From NCBI GenBank assembly GCA_965657935.1, contig CBFHQE010000020.1, positions 1 through 28,507 of the forward strand: 28,507 nt of DNA. Direction: 5' to 3'. Position numbers and translations under genes: made by a program. The DNA is from Maricaulis sp965657935 (GTDB lineage Bacteria; Pseudomonadota; Alphaproteobacteria; Caulobacterales; Maricaulaceae). The notes beneath the pieces were generated by a model that was not told the origin of the DNA, did not search any database, and was given only the letters and a program-made list of their open reading frames with translations. Positions 15,781 through 22,567 of the stretch are shown one piece after another. Numbering within the stretch: position 1 is the stretch's first letter; the number at the start of each line of letters is the position of its first letter.

Positions 15781-16503
15781 CTAGCTTTCGGAGGACGCTT
15801 GCGCGACGAGATGGCTGATCAGGCGGCTGAAGGACTCAGCATCAACGATGGCATCAACCGGCTCTCCGTCGATCAGAACGACATTGCCACCCAACGTGAA
15901 GACAGAACGGTTGCCGTCGCGTTCGCTGTCGAGCAGCTGGCCGTTGAAGACAAAACGCGGCGTGCCGGTGATGCCAGCCTCTCCCGCACGTTCATGGCTG
16001 TCGACGATCGCCTGGTAAATGCTCTCATCATTGAGGCACGTGTCCATCTCACTCTCGGACAGACCCATGGAACGGGCGATCGCAACATATTGACGACGCG
16101 CACCGCCTTGTTGGCGAGCGGCCTGGAAAATCGCTCGCTGCTGCTGCATCAACAGGCTGACCATGTCGAAATAGCGGTCATCGGAGACGCAGTGCGCCAG
16201 GGCAAAACCCGCGGCGGCAAGGCGGGGTTCACCGCTGAGCATTTCGCGCATCACGAAACGGACCTGGCCGGTCGAGATGAACTCGGTCTCGAGCGTATCC
16301 CAGACTTCCTCGTGGAAGGTGGCGCAGTGGCCACAGGAAACGGACGCATATTCGATCATGGTGACCGGGGCATCATCAGAGCCGAGGCTGCGTTCATTCG
16401 CGCCGGCGCTGTCGACAGAGCCACTGGATCCGCCGCCACAAGCTGCCAGAGCCAGTGAAGCCGTCATGGTCACGGCGGTAAAAAGTCGACGAGTAACGCT
16501 CAT
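15781..16503 (-). CDS. DsbA-like thioredoxin-fold lipoprotein
   Basis: 240-residue paralogue of the next gene. The N-terminus has a lipobox, LAAC, with the lipidated cysteine at residue 22, then a glycine/serine linker, so it should be a membrane-tethered lipoprotein. The active site is CGHC at residues 57-60 (ASVSCGHCATFH), the dipeptide of protein disulfide isomerases rather than DsbA's CPHC. The cis-proline loop is GTPRF. This suggests a different redox potential from its neighbour. A GGGGATT ribosome site precedes the ATG at 16501-16503. The stop sits only a few bases before the next gene's start. Confidence 0.88.
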   Translation of the reverse strand: MSVTRRLFTAVTMTASLALAACGGGSSGSVDSAGANERSLGSDDAPVTMIEYASVSCGHCATFHEEVWDTLETEFISTGQVRFVMREMLSGEPRLAAAGFALAHCVSDDRYFDMVSLLMQQQRAIFQAARQQGGARRQYVAIARSMGLSESEMDTCLNDESIYQAIVDSHERAGEAGITGTPRFVFNGQLLDSERDGNRSVFTLGGNVVLIDGEPVDAIVDAESFSRLISHLVAQASSES

Positions 16504-16521
16504 TCCAATCCCCTAAGATAT

Positions 16522-17061
16522 TCAGTTTCCGCCACGGGCTTTGACGGATTTGTCGAAACGTTTCAAGGCGGACAATAACCGCGCCTCCGCAGAAGTCTCT
16601 ACCTTCTCGCTGTTTTGTGAAGTGACTTGCCCTGATTTCACATTGCTGTCGCCTGTCGCTGAAGGGCGCATCCGGCCCTGCACAACGCGCAGGCGTGTCG
16701 GCGAGCGACTTCCGGCGTAGGTGCTGACCCGGTCGAGAATGCGGCGGCTTTCCGCTTGCAGCACAGCGGCCGCCGGCCCGCGGGCTTCCACGATCAGGGT
16801 CGAGATGCCGCCATTGCGCTGAATGGATTTCGGCGAGCTCCACTGGGCCAGCCGCTGTCCAACAATTTCGGGCCAGTATTGTGCGAGCTGGTCGACGCCA
16901 ACGCCAAATTTCTTGGCCAGGGGCCGCAGAATGCGTTCGGCGGCACGCCCGGCGCGCGGTGCCGGACGGATGGCGGCGCGACCCCGGTGGTCTTGCAGAT
17001 AGCGTCCGGCTTCCTGTTCCAGACTTGATTTTGACGGGCGTTGTTTCATGTCTCGCAGCAT
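16522..17061 (-). CDS. DUF721 protein (DciA-like)
   Basis: About 179 residues. The central part (AERILRPLAKKFGVGVDQLAQYWPEIVGQRLAQWSSPKSI, then a hydrophobic TLIVEARGPAAAVLQ stretch) fits the DUF721 family. Some members (DciA) act as loaders of the replicative helicase DnaB in bacteria lacking DnaC. The N- and C-terminal parts are basic, Ser/Thr-rich and probably disordered. The ATG at 17061 is used, with AAAGG upstream; an in-frame TTG at 17085 and ATG at 17049 are alternatives. It is divergent from mutY with about 35 bases between start codons, so promoters of the two must overlap or lie within the coding sequences. It heads the run that continues through the DsbA pair to smc. Confidence 0.8.
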   Translation of the reverse strand: MLRDMKQRPSKSSLEQEAGRYLQDHRGRAAIRPAPRAGRAAERILRPLAKKFGVGVDQLAQYWPEIVGQRLAQWSSPKSIQRNGGISTLIVEARGPAAAVLQAESRRILDRVSTYAGSRSPTRLRVVQGRMRPSATGDSNVKSGQVTSQNSEKVETSAEARLLSALKRFDKSVKARGGN

Positions 17062-17096
17062 TGCGCCTTTGCCCAAATCCCGCAAGCTGGGGCCTC

Positions 17097-18158
17097 ATGC
17101 AAAACCAGACTGACACCACCGCGCTGAAAGACCGCCTGCTCGACTGGTATGATCAGGACGGGCGTAGCCTGCCCTGGCGCATCCGTCCCGAGGACCGGGC
17201 GGATGGCGTCGTGGCTGACCCCTATGCGATATGGCTGTCTGAAATCATGCTGCAACAGACGACAGTCCCACATGCGACGCCCTACTGGCATCGTTTCTTG
17301 GATCTATGGCCTGGCGTAGATGATCTGGCGGCCGCCCCTCGCGAGGATGTTATGCGCGAATGGGCCGGGCTCGGATATTATGCGCGCGCCCGCAATCTGC
17401 ATGCCTGTGCCGACATGGTGGCCGGCGAGCTGGGCGGGGTTTTTCCTGACACCCTCAAAGGCTTGTTGGCCCTGCCAGGGGTCGGTGAGTACACCGCGAA
17501 TGCCATTCTGGCGGCTGCATTCAACAAGCCCGCAAGTGTTGTGGACGGCAATGTCGAGCGGGTGATCACACGTTTCTATCGTGTCCAGACGGCGTTGCCC
17601 AAGGCCAAACCCGAGATCAAGGTGCTGGCCGCCAGGATCGCCTGCCAGGCCCGTTCCGGTGACTATGCCCAGGCCATCATGGATCTGGGGGCGACCGTGT
17701 GTACACCCAAGGCGCCGGACTGTGACCGCTGCCCGTGGTCTGCACAGTGCCAGTCCAGAGCGGAGGGCGATGTCCTTCGTTATCCGCTCAAGGACAAGAA
17801 GAAGCCCAAACCCGTGCGCCGGGGTTTTGCCTGGCTGGTGCGGCGCGGCGGGCAGGTCTGGTTGCGAACCCGTGCCGACAAGGGTCTGCTGGGCGGCATG
17901 CGAGAGGTCCCGTCAACTGAATGGAAGACAGGCAATCCTGACTGGACGCCTCCTTTTGAGATGGGCTGGAGCGGACGTGGCGAGGTGAAGCACGTCTTCA
18001 CCCATTTCGAACTGCGCCTGGCCGTTCAGGAGGCCGCCGCGCCCGCGGGATGGTCACCGCAAACGGGTGACTGGGTGACGGAAAACCAGCTCGACCAGCA
18101 AGCCCTGCCCAGCGTCATGCGCAAGGTGCTCGCCACACGCAGCATCACCGGCGGCTAG
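17097..18158 (+). CDS. mutY: Adenine DNA glycosylase MutY
   Basis: 353-residue base-excision repair enzyme that removes adenine mispaired with 8-oxoguanine. Visible elements are SEIMLQQTTV with the catalytic Glu49, the helix-hairpin-helix LLALPGVGEYTANAI (about 123-137), the catalytic Asp150 in VDGNVERV, and an iron-sulfur loop with cysteines 202, 209, 212 and 218 (C-x6-C-x2-C-x5-C). The C-terminal part (about 235-350) is the NUDIX-like domain that reads 8-oxoG. The ATG at 17097 is the family-like start; the frame upstream is antisense to the DUF721 gene. The stop TAG at 18156-18158 overlaps the stop of the convergent histidine kinase gene by three bases (CTAG). Confidence 0.96.
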   Translation: MQNQTDTTALKDRLLDWYDQDGRSLPWRIRPEDRADGVVADPYAIWLSEIMLQQTTVPHATPYWHRFLDLWPGVDDLAAAPREDVMREWAGLGYYARARNLHACADMVAGELGGVFPDTLKGLLALPGVGEYTANAILAAAFNKPASVVDGNVERVITRFYRVQTALPKAKPEIKVLAARIACQARSGDYAQAIMDLGATVCTPKAPDCDRCPWSAQCQSRAEGDVLRYPLKDKKKPKPVRRGFAWLVRRGGQVWLRTRADKGLLGGMREVPSTEWKTGNPDWTPPFEMGWSGRGEVKHVFTHFELRLAVQEAAAPAGWSPQTGDWVTENQLDQQALPSVMRKVLATRSITGG

Positions 18159-20665
18159 TCGGCGCCCAGGGCCGCCAGCATTGCATTGAAGAAGTCTGCT
18201 GCGTTGAGCGGTTTGGACGCGAAGGCATTCATGCCCGCGTTTCGGCAGGCGCGGGCGTCTTCCTCGGTGGCATTTGCGGTCAGCGCGATGATGGGCAATT
18301 TTGCCTTGTCGGTCTCGAAGGCGCGGATCTGGCGCGTCGCTTCAAGCCCGTCCATGACGGGCATACGCATATCCATCAAAACCAGGTCGACATCTTCCTT
18401 GAGCGCCGCTGCAACGCCCTGCCTGCCGTCATGCGCCTCGGTGACCTTGGCCCCCAGGGGTTTGAGAAAGGCCTTGGCCACTTCGCGATTGATGAGATTG
18501 TCCTCGACCAGCAGGATGGCCCGGTTGTGCAGGGAGGCATAATGCGGATCCCTCGCCAGCTCGACGGGTTTCTGCGCCACCGTGTCCGGCTTGGTACGCG
18601 TCTCTTCCGCGGTCAGCAGGAATTCGAATGTGAAGATGGAACCTTTGTCCGGCGCCGAGTGAACGCGGATATCACCGTCCAGCAAGCGCGCCAGATTACG
18701 CGAGATGACCAGGCCCAGCCCGGTCCCGCCATAGCGCGTGGAGATGGACGCATCGGCCTGTTGGAAAGGCGCAAACAACTTGTCTGTCACCTCTTCGCTC
18801 ATGCCAATGCCGCTGTCTTCCACCTGCACGCTAATGAGATGTCCGGCCTTGACCGGCCGCGCGCTGGCGCGTGTGGTGATGCTGCCGGTATCCGTGAACT
18901 TGATGGCGTTGGAGAGCAGGTTGGACAGGCATTGGCGCACACGGTGTGCATCGACCAAACCACTGTCCGGAAGTGTGTCGTCCAGCTGCAAGAGAAAATT
19001 CAGCCCCTTGTCCTTGGCCTGGGCGGCGAAGAGGGCGTGAATGTCGCGCAATAATTGTGGCAAACGGGTCTGGGTGGGTGACATTTCCAGTTTGCCGGCC
19101 TCGATCTTGGACAAGTCGAGGATATCGCTGAGCAGGAGGGTTAGCGTCTCGCCGGACGCCTGGATCATCCTGGCCTGTTCCTTCTGGCCAGGCTCGATGA
19201 GGTCAGATTCCAGCGCCTGCGCCAGGCCGTAGATGCCATTCAGGGGCGTGCGCAGTTCGTGGCTCATATTGGCGATGAACTCACCCTTGGCCTGGTTAGC
19301 CTTCTCCAGCTGCCGCGTTCGCGCCTCCACGCGGTCCTCGAGCTCGTTGAGCAATTCGCGATTGCGGAGGTCCTGATCGGCCAGTGTCCGGGCGAGGGTG
19401 CCTATCTCGTCTCTTCGCGCGGCGAGGATATTGGTCTGCCCGGACGTCGTTGGGTCTTCGGAGTGCTGCGATGAAAACCGACGGGTGAGTACGCTCAGAG
19501 GATTGATGACATGGCGGCGGAAATACCAGAGCAGAAAAAGCGCCTGCATGGCCACACCAACAATCGCAAGGGCGAGGATCTTACCCGTCTCCCGAATGGC
19601 TTCCGCTCTCAGCGCGCGACGGTCCAGCAGCGTGATGAAGAACCAGTCCGGCCCCTCCATTCGGGAATAGCCAACCAGCCACCTGCCATCTGAACTGGTC
19701 AGGGCGCCGGAGCCGAGGCCGGTCGCAACGATGCTTTGATGAATGGCACGGGTATCAAGCGTCTGTGAGGTTGCGTCGACCAGGTCCTGGGTAATGGCGC
19801 CATCCAGCAAGGAGCGATGCGCAATCAGCTGTCCACTGCGATTGATGAACAGGTTCTGGCCGCCCGGAAGTGTGTCGGACATCGCCTGGCGAAAGTGGTC
19901 TTGCAGCGGAATTGTTGTTCCGAACGCTCCGACATGCGCGCCATTGACCCGGACCGGTGTGAAACACCCTGTCGTCAGAGTTTCCCGATTCTGGATGAAT
20001 GCCAGCTGTGAGAGTTCGTCGCAAACGAACAGTCCGTCCGGATTGTTTTCCGGCTCAACCAGGCGTGTGAAATTGAACGTCGACAGGTCAAAATCCGGCG
20101 GTGCCGCCTGGCGATAAAACATCATCCGGTCTTCACGGGCCGCCGCGGATATCACCAGTTCGTTTTGAGGTGTAAAGAGGTACAGGTTTTCGATGTGTTC
20201 ATCGAGTAACTGACCGGCCTGGTCCACCACGTGATAAGCCGCCACCAGCAGGCGTTTCCGTTCGATCGTTAACGGGCTATTGGAGCTCATGAAGGCCGCG
20301 ACGCCGACATGGTAGTTTCCCGTCTCGTCGACATAGCCATCGAAGAGCGCATCGCTTGACCGTCTCGTCCCATCTTCTGCAACAGGGAATAGACGGTCGA
20401 AAAATGCGTCGACATCAGCGTCGTCGAGCGATTCGAGGCGCGGTTCCAATGCGGCCCGAGCCGTGGCTTGGGCGTGCTGGATTTCCAGGAAAAGATTGTT
20501 GGAACGGAGCGCTCGCTCGGAAATGTACATCTCCAGCGATTGGGTTTGCTGATCCTCGATATCCCGCCAGAACCCGGCGGCAACAAGGACGGTCGCGACC
20601 ACGGAAAGAGCAAGTGTGGACAGCAAAATCGTCGTGACAATGCGAACGGTAATCGATCGGTTCAT
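18155..20665 (-). CDS. Hybrid sensor histidine kinase with periplasmic Cache-like sensor
   Basis: 836-residue membrane kinase. TM1 is about residues 7-31, then a large periplasmic region to about 360 with a Cache-like pattern (LYLFTPQNELVISA, FGTTIPLQDHFRQ, WLVGYSRMEGPDWFFITLLD). TM2 is about 362-381, followed by a HAMP-like linker and a coiled coil. The kinase core is intact: phospho-acceptor His469 in SHELRTPLN, N-box Asn586, G1 box DSGIG at 617-621, and GGTGLGL at 646-652. A C-terminal receiver domain has Asp765 in LMDMRMP, with Glu721/Asp722, Thr796 and Lys818. No Hpt domain or DNA-binding domain is fused, so the phosphate should pass to a separate partner. Its ATG lies 50 bases after the ccrM stop on the same strand, with GGGGA as ribosome site, so the two could be co-transcribed. 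The ligand is unknown. Confidence 0.93.
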   Translation of the reverse strand: MNRSITVRIVTTILLSTLALSVVATVLVAAGFWRDIEDQQTQSLEMYISERALRSNNLFLEIQHAQATARAALEPRLESLDDADVDAFFDRLFPVAEDGTRRSSDALFDGYVDETGNYHVGVAAFMSSNSPLTIERKRLLVAAYHVVDQAGQLLDEHIENLYLFTPQNELVISAAAREDRMMFYRQAAPPDFDLSTFNFTRLVEPENNPDGLFVCDELSQLAFIQNRETLTTGCFTPVRVNGAHVGAFGTTIPLQDHFRQAMSDTLPGGQNLFINRSGQLIAHRSLLDGAITQDLVDATSQTLDTRAIHQSIVATGLGSGALTSSDGRWLVGYSRMEGPDWFFITLLDRRALRAEAIRETGKILALAIVGVAMQALFLLWYFRRHVINPLSVLTRRFSSQHSEDPTTSGQTNILAARRDEIGTLARTLADQDLRNRELLNELEDRVEARTRQLEKANQAKGEFIANMSHELRTPLNGIYGLAQALESDLIEPGQKEQARMIQASGETLTLLLSDILDLSKIEAGKLEMSPTQTRLPQLLRDIHALFAAQAKDKGLNFLLQLDDTLPDSGLVDAHRVRQCLSNLLSNAIKFTDTGSITTRASARPVKAGHLISVQVEDSGIGMSEEVTDKLFAPFQQADASISTRYGGTGLGLVISRNLARLLDGDIRVHSAPDKGSIFTFEFLLTAEETRTKPDTVAQKPVELARDPHYASLHNRAILLVEDNLINREVAKAFLKPLGAKVTEAHDGRQGVAAALKEDVDLVLMDMRMPVMDGLEATRQIRAFETDKAKLPIIALTANATEEDARACRNAGMNAFASKPLNAADFFNAMLAALGAD

Positions 20666-20715
20666 GGCTATCCCCTACCCCTGCCATATTGATCGAGCTG
20701 TACTGGTACGATCGA

Positions 20716-21795
20716 CTAGTTCTCCAGTGTTGCTCTGACTTCCGACCGCAGCACATCAATCGGTGCCAGGCCCTGCTTGGTGCGGACATGCCAGTAGGTC
20801 CAGCCGTTACAGCTAGGCGCGGCCTGAAGCTGGGCGCCGACCTGGTGGATCGAGCCCGCGCGGTCGCCGGCGATCAGCGTGCCGTCGGCGCGAACCCGGG
20901 CGGTATTACGACCCTTCGGGCAGTAAAGCGTATCGCCGGGCTTCACCAGGCCGCGCTCGACCAGCGCGCCAAACGGAATGCGCGGCTGGGCGCGTTTGGA
21001 CTGGGTGACGTCAAGGGCTTCGCCGGCAGCAGGCTCGATCGCCAGCAGGCGCTCACGGGCGACGGCGATGTAGGTTTCATCCCGTTCCACACCAATAAAG
21101 TGTCGGCCAAGGCGTTTGGCAGCAGCGCCCGTGGTGCCAGTCCCAAAAAACGGATCGAGAACCACATCACCCGGATTGGTCGTCGACAGCAGGACGCGGT
21201 GCAAAAGCGCTTCCGGCTTTTGTGTCGGATGAGCCTTCTTGCCTTCGTCGTCCTTGAGGCGTTCACCACCGGAACAGATGGGCAGTGTCCAGTCGGATCG
21301 CATCTGAATGCCGTCATTGAGGGCTTTCATCGCGGCGTAATTGAAGGTCGGGCGCGCTTCCTTGGTCTTGGCCGCCCAGAGCAGGGTCTCGTGCGCGTTG
21401 GTAAAGCGCGTGCCCTTGAAGTTCGGCATCGGGTTGGACTTGCGCCAGATAATATCGTTGAGCACCCAGAAGCCGGCATCCTGAAGGATCGCGCCGACGC
21501 GGAAGATATTATGGTAGCTGCCGATGACCCAGAAACCGCCGTTTGGCTTCAGAACACGGCGCGCTTGCTCAAGCCACTGCCAGGTGAACAGGTCATAATC
21601 GTCAAAACCGCCGATCTGATCCCAGTCATTGTCGACGGCATCGACCTTGGAATTGTCCGGGCGATGCAGGTCGCCGCCAAGTTGGAGGTTGTAGGGCGGG
21701 TCAGCAAAAACGAGGTCAACGCTTTCATCGGGAAGCGTTTTCATCACTTCCACGCATTCGCCTTCGAGGATCTGATCGATCGGCAGCTGACCCAT
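20716..21795 (-). CDS. ccrM: Cell-cycle regulated DNA adenine methyltransferase CcrM (GANTC)
   Basis: 359-residue beta-class N6-adenine methyltransferase. The catalytic motif is DPPYNLQLGGDL (residues 32 onward), and the SAM-binding FxGxG region is DPFFGTGTTGAAAKRLG (214-230). The body closely follows Caulobacter CcrM as I recall it (RPDNSKVDAVD, IGSYHNIFRVG, WRKSNPMPNFKGTRF, HPTQKPEALL). It also has the roughly 80-residue C-terminal domain (from about 268, ending in SCNGWTYWH...GLAPIDVLR) that helps recognise the strand-opened site. It methylates GANTC at the end of replication in alphaproteobacteria and so links methylation state to cell-cycle transcription. The ATG at 21795 is preferred over an in-frame GTG at 21810. 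Upstream lie GANTC sites and a CtrA-like box. Confidence 0.96.
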   Translation of the reverse strand: MGQLPIDQILEGECVEVMKTLPDESVDLVFADPPYNLQLGGDLHRPDNSKVDAVDNDWDQIGGFDDYDLFTWQWLEQARRVLKPNGGFWVIGSYHNIFRVGAILQDAGFWVLNDIIWRKSNPMPNFKGTRFTNAHETLLWAAKTKEARPTFNYAAMKALNDGIQMRSDWTLPICSGGERLKDDEGKKAHPTQKPEALLHRVLLSTTNPGDVVLDPFFGTGTTGAAAKRLGRHFIGVERDETYIAVARERLLAIEPAAGEALDVTQSKRAQPRIPFGALVERGLVKPGDTLYCPKGRNTARVRADGTLIAGDRAGSIHQVGAQLQAAPSCNGWTYWHVRTKQGLAPIDVLRSEVRATLEN

Positions 21796-21855
21796 AACGC
21801 AAAACTCCACCCGCTTGTATCACGGTCCGTTTTCCGCTTTTAGGGCTAACGGGGC

Positions 21856-21888
21856 GTTAATCCTGAATCAAGTTATCCACAATGATTC
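21856..21888 (-). promoter_or_regulatory. CtrA-like box and GANTC sites upstream of ccrM
   Basis: On the minus strand TTGA-N7-TTAAC (21871-21856) matches the CtrA consensus TTAA-N7-TTAA at seven of eight positions. GAATC (21865-21869, plus strand) lies inside it. A second GANTC site, GATTC at 21884-21888, lies 14 bases further, within the 3' end of rnhB. The box ends about 60 bases before the ccrM ATG. In Caulobacter, ccrM is activated by CtrA and shut off by methylation of GANTC sites in its leader. A similar circuit is inferred here. Confidence 0.65.
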
Positions 21889-22484
21889 GCAGTCTGTGTC
21901 TGGCGGGATTCGTACGCCTTGCGAACCGGAGCATAGCTCATCCGGTGGATCGGGCAGGGGCCCAGACGGTCCAGCGCCTCGCGGTGCATGAGACTGGGAT
22001 AGCCCTTGTGCCTGGCAAATCCGTATCCTGGAAAACGGGCATCCGCGCGTATCATCAGATCGTCACGGACAGTCTTGGCGATGATCGACGCCGCACCTAT
22101 AGCGGCCACCTTGGCATCACCCTTGACGATTGCGCTGGCAGGCCAGGGCAGGTGTTCCGGAACGCGATTGCCGTCGATCTGGATCTCTTCCACCGCCACA
22201 CCCAGATCGAGAACGGCCCGGCGCATGGCAGCCATGGTCGCATGCAGGATGTTCACTCTGTCGATCTCGGCGGGTTCGGCAATTCCAATACCGACATGTG
22301 CGCTGTTGATGATATCGAGAAACAGGGCGCGGCGTGTCTTGTCCGAAAGTGCCTTGGAATCTCCCAACCCCTTTATGGGACGCGCAGGATCAAGCGCCAC
22401 GGCAGCGGCAATGACAGGCCCTGCGAGGGGCCCGCGGCCGGCTTCATCAACGCCGGCGAGTGGCAAAGTCGAACCAAAATTCAT
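21873..22484 (-). CDS. rnhB: Ribonuclease HII
   Basis: 203-residue RNase HII, which nicks RNA in RNA-DNA hybrids and removes misincorporated ribonucleotides. The N-terminal motif is GVDEAGRGPLAGPV with catalytic Asp13 and Glu14. A third acidic residue is Asp104 in IQIDGNR. The GDSKALSDKTR block, KGDAKVAAIGAASIIAKTVRD and the GYGFARHKGYPSLMH block are also family features. The length is normal. The ATG is at 22482-22484. It is divergent from the GGDEF/EAL gene and lies upstream of ccrM on the same strand, so the ccrM promoter elements overlap the end of this gene. Confidence 0.96.
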   Translation of the reverse strand: MNFGSTLPLAGVDEAGRGPLAGPVIAAAVALDPARPIKGLGDSKALSDKTRRALFLDIINSAHVGIGIAEPAEIDRVNILHATMAAMRRAVLDLGVAVEEIQIDGNRVPEHLPWPASAIVKGDAKVAAIGAASIIAKTVRDDLMIRADARFPGYGFARHKGYPSLMHREALDRLGPCPIHRMSYAPVRKAYESRQTQTANHCG

Positions 22485-22567
22485 CGCGTTAAGCTAAAAT
22501 CCAAGATTTTGTGTGAGCATCCAGATCATAAGGTGGATAGACCGAGTCAAAAGACGTGAAAGAAGTA

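Noticed and set aside
20666..20715. Terminator between ccrM and the hybrid kinase
   Set aside because: A five-base GATCG/CGATC pairing is present, but the stem is short, the loop long and no T-run follows.
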